DNA from: DASYYE01 sp035946955
GTDB lineage: Bacteria; Actinomycetota; Actinomycetes; Streptosporangiales; Streptosporangiaceae
Direction of reading: 5' to 3'
Length of the DNA stretch: 19,106 bases
Assembly: GCA_035946955.1 (NCBI GenBank)
Contig: DASYYE010000222.1
Coordinates: 1 to 19,106 of the forward strand
Shown piece after piece: positions 1-7,363 of the stretch. The notes beneath the pieces are model-generated. The model searched no databases and was not told the DNA's origin. It saw nothing but the letters and a program-made list of their open reading frames with translations. How positions within the stretch are numbered: the stretch's first letter is position 1; the number at the start of each line of letters is the position of its first letter. Made by a program: the position numbers and the translations under genes.

Positions 1-2369
1 CCACGGATGGCCTGCGCGAACCGGCGTGCCGCCGTCTCATCGAGCAGCACCACCGACGACCGGGCCGGCAGGTTCTGGCACATCGCCTGAACCGCGGCGA
101 ACTCACCCCGGTTGGCACGTTTGAGGGCCAGGCCGGTCAGGGCCAGGCGCACCGCAGGTGACTTGGCATGCGATGCACCGATCCCGAAGGTAAGGGCAGC
201 CGGAGGCACTCCCAGAGCGACCACGAAGCACGCCACTGTCGCCGCAACCACCACCACCCCGGCGCCCTGGCTGCGCGCCCGGGCCGTCAAGCGGGCCGCG
301 ACCCAGACAGCCAGCACAACCAGGCCCGGCAGTGCCACCGGGACCAGCCGGCGGCTGGCCCAGGGCTGGTCGGGTACGGTGTCCGGCTGCCAGAGCACCA
401 CCAGCAGCCCCCAGCCGAATATGGCGGCCGGGAGCGCCCAGGCGCGGGCCACGCCACGTGGATCCCGCCAGGTGACCAAGGCACGCAGGCAGCGCCGCGT
501 AATGATGGCGAGACCGACCAGTCCCAGCAGCAGCGCAGGCACGCCGAGGTACCAGAACAACCAGTAGAAGCTCTTCTCCGCGTACAGGCGGCCTGGGTCC
601 ACGGGCAGGTGTTCCAGCCGCTGCAGGGCTGCGATATAGCCGTTCGCCGGCCCCCGGACCGTCTGTATGTAGGGGCGGAGGAGGGCCAGCAGCGCCAGCA
701 CTCCCACGGCCGCGGCACCAGCATCGGGCAGCCAGCGCAGCGGGCGCGCTCGCAGTATCCGGGCCGCCATCCGCCGGGCGGGGCTGAGGAGCCCAATGGC
801 TACGCCCGCGGCGGTCACCGCAACGAACCCGCACGCAACGATCCCTATCAGGCCGAGCGACGGGATTGTCGTGTGCATCAGCCGCATGACCAGCACGAAC
901 CCAGCGGCCAGCCCAAGGTCCACACCCACCACCAGTCCCCCGGCGAACGGCCACGCCTGCGGCCGACGGCCGGCGATCAGGGCACCGAGGAACGGGATGA
1001 CCGGCAGCAACAGCACGAGGGATCCAAGGTCGGCCAGGACCGTCAAGCCCAGCGCCAGCCCGCCCAGCGCGGCCGGGATCACTGGCCTGCGCGAGCGCAG
1101 TGAGTCCACCACCAGGCACAGGCCACCGAAGAGCAGGGCCTGGGTCAGGGGCTCGTCGAACGCCGACCGGCTGGTGTAGATCTGCGGCACGGTCAGGGCA
1201 AGCAACAGCGCCCCGGCAGGAGCCCAGGCCGGCCCGGCAAGCCTGCCCGTGAGCCCGCCGACAGAGATCAACGCGAGGGCCCCGAGCACCGGGCTGATGA
1301 CCGCTGCGCCCAGCGCCCCGTGCGCCCACAACCCAGCCGATGCGACGATCGGCAACCCGGCCATGAACTGCGGCACCAGATCATGTCCCTGGCTGGCGAA
1401 ACCGAATGTCGCGAAAGTGAGGCCAGGGTGACCACCGCCGAACGCGCTGGCTGTTTGGGGGATCCGCACCGAGCCCTTCTGGGCGATCCAGTAGCCGAAC
1501 TGGGTCAGGGCACCTGGGTCACGGCTGGTGATCCACTCGGGCGAGTTCACCAGGATCTGCCAAACAGCGAACCCGACCGCGACCACCAGCGTCCCGCCGA
1601 GCCCCCACCACGGCGTCCATGACGGAGTATCCGCAGTTGCGGCGTGTTTCCCAGTGCGTGCCCCGAGCCAGCCGTGGGGCACGCTCCAGACGACCAGCAT
1701 GACCAGCGCGACCGTGAGCGGAGCGGCGATGAGGACCATGGGCACCGGCAGGAACCGGCCCCCCAGCAGGAGTCCGGCCCCCGGTACCAGCCAGGCGGTT
1801 ATCACCAGGCACGGGACAGCGGTGACCACGCCAAATGTCTGACCAGCATTGTTGCGGAGCCGCCGGCCGAGCACCTGCAGCCTGTGCCGCACACGCACTA
1901 GCAGCGCACGCGCCTGGGCAGCACGCCCGCTGGCCGCAGGCTCCCCGGGCGCCTCACCGTCGATGACTGCCACAGCCGTGCCTGGCTCGTCGCCGACCTG
2001 GGTGCTGACCGCGTCTTCGCCGGAGCCCGCCGCTATGGGTGCCCCGGCTGTTGGCTCCCGGACAGGCTCATGGTCAGCAGTGTCGTCGTCGGCGCCGTGA
2101 GTTGGCCCCTCGCGCGAGGAGTAGTCGGGGGTTCCAGGGGGTTCATACCAATTGAGCAGGCCGGGCCCAGGCTCCTGACCTGGCAGTCCACCGCCGGGCG
2201 CCGCAGTCGCGCCCTGGCCGGGAGACTGGCCAGAACCCTCACCGGACGACCCGCCTGTATCCTCATCAGGGGTCTCCTCGAGACCCTCTCCGTCGGCGGC
2301 CGTGTGTGTCACCATTCCCGGAGTAGTTGGCTCGCTCTCCGTAGCCACTGGTCCGCCGGATTGGCCCAT
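1..2369 (-). CDS. Large polytopic membrane protein, GT-C glycosyltransferase-like (3' end outside window)
   Basis: The frame is open from an ATG at 2369 to the window edge: 789 codons are visible with no stop, so the C-terminus is missing. Residues 1 to about 175 are acidic and rich in Gly, Pro, Glu and Asp, probably a disordered cytoplasmic tail. A basic stretch (about 155-172) precedes the first membrane segment, and many hydrophobic segments follow. The loop after the second or third segment carries SRDPGALTQFGYW (about 282-294); an acidic residue in the first outer loop is characteristic of GT-C enzymes that use polyprenyl-phosphate sugars. The visible C-terminal part, ending near LLDETAARRFAQ, looks soluble. 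Start choice is uncertain: there is no clear Shine-Dalgarno before 2369, and a Met at residue 19 is possible. It is divergent from the LCP gene. The membrane topology is seen; transferase activity is inferred and the sugar is unknown. Confidence 0.75.
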   Translation of the reverse strand, partial: MGQSGGPVATESEPTTPGMVTHTAADGEGLEETPDEDTGGSSGEGSGQSPGQGATAAPGGGLPGQEPGPGLLNWYEPPGTPDYSSREGPTHGADDDTADHEPVREPTAGAPIAAGSGEDAVSTQVGDEPGTAVAVIDGEAPGEPAASGRAAQARALLVRVRHRLQVLGRRLRNNAGQTFGVVTAVPCLVITAWLVPGAGLLLGGRFLPVPMVLIAAPLTVALVMLVVWSVPHGWLGARTGKHAATADTPSWTPWWGLGGTLVVAVGFAVWQILVNSPEWITSRDPGALTQFGYWIAQKGSVRIPQTASAFGGGHPGLTFATFGFASQGHDLVPQFMAGLPIVASAGLWAHGALGAAVISPVLGALALISVGGLTGRLAGPAWAPAGALLLALTVPQIYTSRSAFDEPLTQALLFGGLCLVVDSLRSRRPVIPAALGGLALGLTVLADLGSLVLLLPVIPFLGALIAGRRPQAWPFAGGLVVGVDLGLAAGFVLVMRLMHTTIPSLGLIGIVACGFVAVTAAGVAIGLLSPARRMAARILRARPLRWLPDAGAAAVGVLALLALLRPYIQTVRGPANGYIAALQRLEHLPVDPGRLYAEKSFYWLFWYLGVPALLLGLVGLAIITRRCLRALVTWRDPRGVARAWALPAAIFGWGLLVVLWQPDTVPDQPWASRRLVPVALPGLVVLAVWVAARLTARARSQGAGVVVVAATVACFVVALGVPPAALTFGIGASHAKSPAVRLALTGLALKRANRGEFAAVQAMCQNLPARSSVVLLDETAARRFAQAIR

Positions 2370-2476
2370 GGTCTGGAGTACGCCAGCGCGGCGCCGGCCA
2401 CGGCCCGTGCGTCGTCCAAGAAGGCGGGATCCGAGTCGCACGCACCCACTCTAAGGTGGGTATGACCTCGAGAGGG

Positions 2477-2482
2477 AGGAGG
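2477..2482 (+). promoter_or_regulatory. Perfect AGGAGG ribosome-binding motif without a well-placed start
   Basis: A perfect AGGAGG lies in the divergent intergenic region. The nearest in-frame starts are TTG at 2495 (12-base spacer) and ATG at 2504 (21-base spacer), both further than usual. It either serves the small ORF that follows or is chance in purine-rich sequence. Confidence 0.3.
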
Positions 2483-2494
2483 TAAGACCCGGAA

Positions 2495-2713
2495 TTGACC
2501 GAGATGTCCGTAATCGACCTCGGCGATTTGCCGTGTCTTTACGACCTCCCCAGGGAGTTTACCCCGTTCTCGCAGGCATCGGCTTGCCGCAGCGGCGACA
2601 ATGGGCAGTGGCTGACGCCCCTATCACAGGCGACGAGCCACGACGAAACGTCCGACCGTGACGAAGCGTCCAACTGGACGAAACCGCCGAGGAGCGATGA
2701 ACCTCAGCCATGA
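2495..2713 (+). CDS. Possible small leader ORF (72 aa) upstream of the LCP gene
   Basis: This is a 72-codon frame starting with TTG at 2495 (ATG at 2504 is an alternative). Its TGA overlaps the LCP start as ATGA, an arrangement that often means translational coupling. A perfect AGGAGG lies upstream but is spaced widely. About three quarters of codons end in G or C, lower than in the neighbouring genes. The product is hydrophilic, with two Cys, no membrane segment, and a C-terminal part rich in Asp, Glu, Ser and Pro. I recognise no family. The short DNA repeats at 2632-2685 lie inside it, and their 18- then 17-base spacing breaks frame, which suggests they act as DNA. It may equally be non-coding leader sequence. 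Confidence 0.28.
   Translation: MTEMSVIDLGDLPCLYDLPREFTPFSQASACRSGDNGQWLTPLSQATSHDETSDRDEASNWTKPPRSDEPQP
2632..2685. repeat. Cluster of GACGA repeats with two GACG-N3-CGTC dyads before the LCP start
   Basis: GACGA cores start at 2632, 2642, 2660 and 2677. The copies at 2642 (GACGAAACGTC) and 2660 (GACGAAGCGTC) are each perfect 4-base dyads around a 3-base centre, 18 bases apart. The copy at 2677 is a half site. They end about 25 bases before the LCP ATG, so an operator is possible. No protein-binding evidence is available. Confidence 0.35.
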
Positions 2714-4473
2714 GTCGTTACGAAGACCGCGGGGACCGTGAGAGCTTCCCGGCCACTGGGCAAAGACGGCAAGGGACGCTGACCAGGCGGCCGGTCTCTG
2801 CTGGCTCCCGAACCGGAGGCCCAGGCAGCTACGCCTCGCGCGAGCACCGCAACCCTAGCAGCCATGATGAGGCGCCAAGGCGTGGCCAGCCCCGCCGCGC
2901 GACCAGCGCCTGGGGTTACGACGACGACACACATGACTCAGGCGGCGCGCGGGCCGCCCTCCTCGGCCAGCGCCCGATCCTGCGCGTGCTCGCGGTGATC
3001 GGCACGGTTGTCGTGACCGGGATCGCATTCACCGCCTATGCGGCCTACCGCAACGTGTACGACAGCATCAACCACGTCAACGTCACCGAGCAGATGCTCG
3101 GCCCGCGCCCGCCCGCGTTCAACGGGTCTACGAACATCCTGATCATCGGCTCTGACTCCCGGTCTGGGCTCGGCAGCAGGTACGGCTCGGGAATCCAGGG
3201 AGCGCGCTCGGACACCACCCTGATCCTGCACATCTCACCGACTCACCAGCATGCGTACGCGATCAGCTTCCCGCGCGACTCCATGGTGCCGGTGTACTCG
3301 TGCCTGAAGGACGGGGCAGGCACCACCGGCCAGCAGGCGGCCCCGGGCCAGACGGAGATGCTCAACTCGAGCTTCGCCTACGGCGGCCCGGCGTGCCTGT
3401 GGAAGACCCTCGAACAGAGCACGCACATCCGCATCGACCACTTCCTCGAGGTTGACTTCACCAGCTTCAAGCAGATCGTGGACGATGTCGGCGGTGTCCC
3501 TGTGTGTCTGCCGTTCGCCATCAACGACCCAGCGTCCAAGCTGCACCTGACGGCCGGCAAGCACGTGGTGCACGGCTACCAGGCGCTCGCGTTCGTCCGT
3601 GAGCGGCACATCGGCCTCGGCTCCGATCTGCAGCGGATCCAGCGGCAGCAGATTTTCCTGGCCTCGCTGGCGCAGACGCTCAAGAACTCGGGCGTCCTGA
3701 GCAGCCCCACCGGGCTCTACCACCTGATCCACGACGTCGCCGGTGCCTTGACGACAGACAGTGGGCTCACCGTGTCGCAGATGTTTGGCATCGCCAACAG
3801 CCTCAAGAACCTGAGCACCAGCTCGCTGCGGTTCATCTCGGTCCCGGTCGTCAACGACCCGAACGACCCCAACCGGGTCGACTGGGTGCAGCCACAGGCC
3901 AGCCAGTTGTTCTATGCCATCGCCCATGACTCGCACCTCTCCAAGGCCGCAGCGCACGCCAGGCCCGGCAGGCACGTACAGACCGTGGCCACGGTCAGCC
4001 CGGGCAAGGTCAAGCTGCAGGTGCTCAACGGCTCCGGTGTGTCGGGTGTGGCCGGGGTCGCCGCGACCGCGCTCACGAGCAAGGGCTTCCAAGTCGTCGG
4101 CACAGGCAACGCGACCAACTTCGGCTACAACAAGAGCGTCGTCGAGTACAGCTCACCAGCGGACCTGGCCGCAGCCAACACCGTCCAGCAGAGCATCGCG
4201 GACTCCCAGGTCCAAAAGGTGGCAGGTCTCCCAGCAGGCACTGTTGCGCTGGTCGTCGGCACCAGCTACAGCAACTCCGCCAGTGGGACCAGCGGGAACT
4301 CAGGGGGGACGTCCAGGCCCTCCGTGACGAGCGTGACCAGCCAGCTCGGCGGGGTCGCCGGTAACGCGAACATCTGCCATGACTCCTCTGCCTTCGCTGG
4401 CCCGGACAACCCATCGATGTTCGGCAATTCCGGGTCCTCGGGTGCCACCGGGTCTACCGGGACCATCCCGTGA
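2710..4473 (+). CDS. LytR-CpsA-Psr (LCP) family cell-wall glycopolymer ligase with LytR_C domain
   Basis: The 587-residue protein has a charged cytoplasmic tail (1-88), one membrane anchor (about 91-113) and an outer LCP domain (about 140-330). LCP hallmarks are visible: NILIIGSDSRSG (142-153), RSDTTLILHI (166-175), SFPRDSMVP (186-194), DDVGGVPVCLP (258-268) and VRERHIGLGSDLQRIQRQQ (296-314), with the Arg and Asp residues that bind the polyprenyl pyrophosphate. A LytR_C domain follows (about 437-515; VLNGSGVSGVAG), then a Gly/Ser/Thr-rich tail. LCP enzymes transfer lipid-linked glycopolymers such as teichoic acids, arabinogalactan or capsule onto peptidoglycan outside the cell. The ATG overlaps the stop of a possible small ORF; a GAGGAG lies 15 bases upstream, farther than ideal. 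It is divergent from a GT-C-like gene and followed 49 bases later by an HD hydrolase. Family assignment is firm; the polymer is unknown. Confidence 0.93.
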   Translation: MSRYEDRGDRESFPATGQRRQGTLTRRPVSAGSRTGGPGSYASREHRNPSSHDEAPRRGQPRRATSAWGYDDDTHDSGGARAALLGQRPILRVLAVIGTVVVTGIAFTAYAAYRNVYDSINHVNVTEQMLGPRPPAFNGSTNILIIGSDSRSGLGSRYGSGIQGARSDTTLILHISPTHQHAYAISFPRDSMVPVYSCLKDGAGTTGQQAAPGQTEMLNSSFAYGGPACLWKTLEQSTHIRIDHFLEVDFTSFKQIVDDVGGVPVCLPFAINDPASKLHLTAGKHVVHGYQALAFVRERHIGLGSDLQRIQRQQIFLASLAQTLKNSGVLSSPTGLYHLIHDVAGALTTDSGLTVSQMFGIANSLKNLSTSSLRFISVPVVNDPNDPNRVDWVQPQASQLFYAIAHDSHLSKAAAHARPGRHVQTVATVSPGKVKLQVLNGSGVSGVAGVAATALTSKGFQVVGTGNATNFGYNKSVVEYSSPADLAAANTVQQSIADSQVQKVAGLPAGTVALVVGTSYSNSASGTSGNSGGTSRPSVTSVTSQLGGVAGNANICHDSSAFAGPDNPSMFGNSGSSGATGSTGTIP

Positions 4474-4522
4474 CCTGGCCAGCCACCGCCCGTACCCGCA
4501 GTCGACTCGCCTGAGGTGAGCG

Positions 4523-5206
4523 GTGCGGCGGTTCCTGTCCTGGCGGACCCAGGAGCAGGCTGAGCTGGCCCTGCGCGGGCGGCTGCCGCCCGAGGCGGCC
4601 AGCGAGGTTGGGCGTGCCCTGGCGTTCGCCGTCGCCCACCACGGTGACCAGCGCCGCCCGACCGGCGCACCCTACCTGGAGCACCTCCTGGAAGCGCTCG
4701 AGGTGGCCGTGTGCGGGGCAGGCGTGACTGACCCCGGCGTGTTGTCCGCGGTGGTGCTGCACGACGTGGTCGAGGACACCAGCTGCACACTGCCTGAACT
4801 GGCCGCCGCCTTTGGCCAGCGCGTCGCTGACCTGGTCGGATGGGTGACGATCCCCGAGCCACCCCCCGGCACCGACAAGGCAGCCGCCAAAGACGCATAC
4901 CTGCGCCGGCTGCCCCAGGCGCCGCGCGATGCCCTCCTGGTCAAGCTCGCCGACCGCGCCAGCAACGTGCAGACTCTGCGGAACCTGCCCTCTGCCCGGG
5001 CACGCGCGTACTACGCACAGACGGTCGAGCACATCGTGCCGCTGGCGGCCGTGGATCAGTGGTTCGCCGACTGGTATGCCTGCTGGCTGGCTGAGTTCGC
5101 GGACCTGGCCGGTCCCTCGCCTGGCTCACCGCCGGTGGCCCCGGCCCCGGCCGCCGCGCCACTCAACTCGGAGACGCCCAGCCAGGCCAGCAACCCGACC
5201 GGGTAG
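4523..5206 (+). CDS. HD-domain hydrolase of the RelA/SpoT (MESH1-like) type, probable (p)ppGpp hydrolase
   Basis: The 227-residue protein starts at GTG 4523 behind AGGTGAG. Residues about 20-185 match the metal-dependent HD domain of Rel/SpoT enzymes: AVAHHGDQRR (36-45), PYLEHLLEAL (50-59), LHDVVEDT (79-86) and KLADRASNVQTL (141-152). This gives the His, His-Asp and Asp metal ligands and the Glu-Asp pair (84-85) used in pyrophosphate hydrolysis. No synthetase, TGS or ACT domain follows, so it is a stand-alone small hydrolase, predicted cytosolic. The last 40 or so residues are Pro/Ala-rich and lie in a 151-base overlap with the 3' end of the convergent gene, so this tail is probably unstructured. 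It follows the LCP gene by 49 bases on the same strand and may be co-transcribed. Catalytic residues are seen; the substrate is inferred, and another nucleotide pyrophosphate is possible. Confidence 0.87.
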   Translation: MRRFLSWRTQEQAELALRGRLPPEAASEVGRALAFAVAHHGDQRRPTGAPYLEHLLEALEVAVCGAGVTDPGVLSAVVLHDVVEDTSCTLPELAAAFGQRVADLVGWVTIPEPPPGTDKAAAKDAYLRRLPQAPRDALLVKLADRASNVQTLRNLPSARARAYYAQTVEHIVPLAAVDQWFADWYACWLAEFADLAGPSPGSPPVAPAPAAAPLNSETPSQASNPTG

Positions 5207-6360
5207 AGGAAGTAGCCGAACCGCGTATTGGGCGCAAGCACGATCATGAGGCTGAGTCCGATGATCAAGACCCACGTGGCCGCTGGGACGGTCCGCGGCG
5301 GCCGCACGACCAGCCACAACGCCAGCCCAAGTCCCGCCAGCCCCAGCAGTACCAGGGCCAGCATGTGCCCGGCGGTCCCGGTGTCGGCGAGCAGGTGCCC
5401 GGGGAGCGGGCTGGCCGCGGCCGACTTCTCGCGCGTGAGACCCAATGGGAAGTCGATCGCGTTCAGCACCAGGGCACGGGGCCACAGCGCGGCCACCGGC
5501 CCGACGATGGCCGCGACCACGGCCAGTGCGGTACCGGACATGACGGCCGCGGGACGCTTCCCATCCCGCGCCAGGATCAGGATGGCCGCCACCACCAGCG
5601 CCGGCCACGCGGTGGCCTTCATCGCCGCTGCGGCACCGAGGACGACCCCCGCCAGCACCACCCGCGGCCTGCGCCACAGCAGTGTCAGGCCGAGGCACAT
5701 GCAGGCCAGCACCGGGATGTCCGTACCCCCGACCGTCAGGGAGAACGCGATCACCGGGGACGCCGTCACCAGCGTGGTCCACCGCAGCACGTCGCTGACG
5801 CCGGCCAGGCGGAGCGCCGCAGCGAAGAGCGCCACGAAACACACCCCGAACCAGATCCGTGGGTCGGTGATGGCTGAGCCCCCTGCCAGCGCACGCGGCA
5901 GGCCGAACGCTGTCATGACTGGCAGGTAGGGGTCGAAGACGTTGGGGTTGTGTGCGGCATTGAGGGCCGCAGCCCCGAGGTAGGGCGTGCCATGGTGGAC
6001 GAGCAACGAGGCTGACTGGTCGATCACCGCCACCTCGGGCTGGTACAGGTGCTCGACTGCCATCAGCGACAGTGGCATGACCAGCGCACCCCCGGCGCTG
6101 ACCAGCAGCGCCAGGTCTGCTCCCCGTGACTTCCAGGCCAGGACCGAGGCGGTCGCGAGCAAGTAGGCACACGCCGCGAAGATCCCCCACGTGCGGTGCA
6201 GCTCGTTTGTGGTGAAGGAGGCCACCGCCACAGCGAACAGGGCGCTGGCGGTGAAGGTGACCGCCATTGCGGTGCGCGGGACCGTGCCCGGCGACCGCCA
6301 GTCCACCCCGCGCAGTGCCAGGCGTCTGTGGGCGCGTTCCCTCAACGCCAGCATCGACAT
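5056..6360 (-). CDS. GT87-like (DUF2029-type) integral membrane glycosyltransferase
   Basis: The 434-residue protein has about ten hydrophobic segments between residues 30 and 400. The first large outer loop reads HLYQPEVAVIDQSASLL and then continues to NPNVFDPYLPVMTAFGLPRA. This acidic residue followed by a proline- and aromatic-rich loop resembles GT87 polyprenyl-phosphomannose-dependent transferases of actinomycetes. Such enzymes add mannose or other sugars to lipid or polymer acceptors on the outer face of the membrane. The ATG at 6360 has GGAGGG just upstream (4-base spacer); a second ATG two codons later has a longer spacer. The last 40 or so residues, rich in Gly, Ala and Glu, overlap the convergent HD gene and may come from loss of an earlier stop. 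It is divergent from the cytidylyltransferase gene. Family is probable; sugar and acceptor are unknown. Confidence 0.85.
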   Translation of the reverse strand: MSMLALRERAHRRLALRGVDWRSPGTVPRTAMAVTFTASALFAVAVASFTTNELHRTWGIFAACAYLLATASVLAWKSRGADLALLVSAGGALVMPLSLMAVEHLYQPEVAVIDQSASLLVHHGTPYLGAAALNAAHNPNVFDPYLPVMTAFGLPRALAGGSAITDPRIWFGVCFVALFAAALRLAGVSDVLRWTTLVTASPVIAFSLTVGGTDIPVLACMCLGLTLLWRRPRVVLAGVVLGAAAAMKATAWPALVVAAILILARDGKRPAAVMSGTALAVVAAIVGPVAALWPRALVLNAIDFPLGLTREKSAAASPLPGHLLADTGTAGHMLALVLLGLAGLGLALWLVVRPPRTVPAATWVLIIGLSLMIVLAPNTRFGYFLYPVGLLAWLGVSELSGAAAGAGATGGEPGEGPARSANSASQQAYQSANH

Positions 6361-6385
6361 GGACCCTCCACTGTGGGCGATCTTA

Positions 6386-6398
6386 GCCGCTTAGCGGC
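6386..6398. promoter_or_regulatory. 13-base dyad GCCGCT-T-AGCGGC, candidate operator
   Basis: This is a perfect inverted repeat with 6-base arms and a one-base centre, 26 bases upstream of the GT87-like ATG at 6360. The loop is too small for an RNA hairpin of full length, so a protein-binding site is the more natural reading. GC-rich dyads of this size can occur by chance. Confidence 0.3.
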
Positions 6399-6478
6399 CA
6401 GCGGGACTGACTAGACCGCCGCTCACACGGCCGGCGGCCGGCCTACCCGGAGGCGGGCGGGATCAGCGGAGCGTCCAT

Positions 6479-6499
6479 AAGTCCGGCTTTGCCGGGCTT
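6479..6499. other. 9-base-pair hairpin AAGTCCGGC-TTT-GCCGGGCTT
   Basis: The arms pair fully as RNA, with one G-U, around a three-base loop. No U-rich tract follows on either strand, so it is not a convincing intrinsic terminator. It lies mid-way in the divergent intergenic region and might be an element of a 5' leader for the downstream gene. Confidence 0.35.
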
Positions 6500-6585
6500 G
6501 CTCACCGGCCGGGACGCCTAAGCAGTGGTAGGCGATCTCCCGCGCTCGGCGGAGGTCTTCGTCCTCCCGGCGTGCGGGATCACGG

Positions 6586-6603
6586 CATGTACTGCATGTA
6601 CTG
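6586..6603. repeat. Tandem perfect repeat of CATGTACTG
   Basis: Two adjacent identical 9-base copies occupy 6586-6594 and 6595-6603. Their AT content stands out from the GC-rich surroundings. They lie about 50 bases upstream of the cytidylyltransferase ATG, at a distance suitable for an activator or repressor site. Confidence 0.5.
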
Positions 6604-6640
6604 ATGGGTGGGCGGTTTCTGGCGGCCAGCGGAGCGCAAG

Positions 6641-6646
6641 TAGGGT
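6641..6646 (+). promoter_or_regulatory. Possible -10 box (TAGGGT) for a leaderless transcript
   Basis: TAGGGT fits the loose actinobacterial TANNNT pattern and ends 7 bases before the ATG at 6654, the spacing expected for a leaderless mRNA. No good -35 is visible. The AGGG within it could instead act as a weak ribosome-binding site. Confidence 0.3.
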
Positions 6647-6653
6647 CCGAGTC

Positions 6654-7349
6654 ATGCTGACTGTCGCGGTGGTACTCGCGGGTGGCACCGGCGAGCGGTT
6701 CGGCACCCCGATGCCCAAGCAACTGCTGCCGGTCGGCGGCAGGCCCATGATCGAGCACTCGGTGGCCGCGTTTGAGCAGGCACCCGACGTCGGCTCCATC
6801 CTCGTGGTCATGACCGCTGGCCACGCGGCCCACGTGGCCGACCTCCTCACCGCAGGCGGCTACCGCAAGGTCACCGGCGTGATCGACGGAGGCAAGACCC
6901 GGGTGGAGTCCACACGACGGGCACTGGCCGCACTCGGCGACACCGACTGCGACGTCCTCCTGCACGACGCCGCGAGGCCGTTGGTGGACCAGGCGACGAT
7001 CGCTGGCTGCATAGCCGCGCTCGCGACCCACCGCGCTGTGGGAGTCGCGGTCCCGTCCTCAGACACGATCGCCTTGGTCAGCGACGGTGTGATGACGGGC
7101 ATCCCGCCGCGTGCCAGCCTGGCCCGCTGCCAGACTCCGCAGGGCTTTCGCTTGGCGGTGATCCGGCAGGCCCATGACCTGGCCGCTGCCGACCCCGACT
7201 TCGCCACCCTGCCAGCGACCGACGACTGCGGGATCGTGCTGCGCTACCTGCCGGAGGTCGGTGTCCACGTGGTGCCAGGCACGGAACGCAATCTGAAGAT
7301 CACCTACCCCACCGACCTGGCCGTGGCCGAAATGCTCCTGCGAAAGTGA
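6654..7349 (+). CDS. IspD/TarI-family CTP-dependent cytidylyltransferase
   Basis: From ATG 6654 the protein is 231 residues, the usual family length; upstream in-frame starts would add a tail lacking conserved motifs. It shows the nucleotide loop VVLAGGTGERFG (7-18) with Arg15 and Lys22, GGKTRVEST (79-87), LLHDAARPLV (102-111), CQTPQGF (159-165) and NLKITYPTDLAVAE (213-226) with Lys215. IspD makes CDP-methylerythritol for isoprenoids; TarI-type relatives make CDP-ribitol for wall polymers. TDDCGIVLR (189-197) and the DTI at 137-139 look closer to the TarI side. No ispF or carD, frequent partners of actinobacterial ispD, lies nearby, and surrounding genes are envelope glycosylation genes. Fold and CTP use are firm; the substrate is undecided. 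It ends 14 bases from the convergent permease stop. Confidence 0.88.
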   Translation: MLTVAVVLAGGTGERFGTPMPKQLLPVGGRPMIEHSVAAFEQAPDVGSILVVMTAGHAAHVADLLTAGGYRKVTGVIDGGKTRVESTRRALAALGDTDCDVLLHDAARPLVDQATIAGCIAALATHRAVGVAVPSSDTIALVSDGVMTGIPPRASLARCQTPQGFRLAVIRQAHDLAAADPDFATLPATDDCGIVLRYLPEVGVHVVPGTERNLKITYPTDLAVAEMLLRK

Positions 7350-7363
7350 GCCGCAGCCCATGG

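Larger units (their letters stand above)
6361..6653. other. Divergent intergenic region between the GT87-like and cytidylyltransferase genes
   Basis: I see no gene in these 293 bases: open frames here are continuations of shadows, and no tRNA-like T-arm or anticodon arm is apparent. It holds a 13-base dyad near the GT87-like start, a 9-base-pair hairpin, a tandem 9-base repeat, two copies of AGCGGAGCG (6465-6473 and 6628-6636) and a possible -10 box just before the cytidylyltransferase ATG. Confidence 0.6.

Noticed and set aside
103..1329. Long open frame of 408 codons on the minus strand
   Set aside because: It lies in another frame of the same strand as the partial membrane protein, and its Arg/Gly/Pro-rich product has no membrane segments or motifs. 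It is a GC-rich shadow.
3235..4092. 285-codon antisense frame inside the LCP gene
   Set aside because: The LCP frame carries all family motifs over this span; the antisense product resembles no family.
5126..6190. 354-codon frame on the same strand as the GT87-like gene
   Set aside because: Its product is Arg/Gly/Ala-rich without hydrophobic segments, while the alternative frame gives a coherent polytopic protein.
6479..6499. Intrinsic terminator
   Set aside because: No U-rich tract follows the stem on either strand, and it lies upstream of both divergent genes.
6430..6530. Possible tRNA or structured RNA in the intergenic region
   Set aside because: There is a hairpin, but no cloverleaf, no T-loop sequence and no acceptor pairing could be found.
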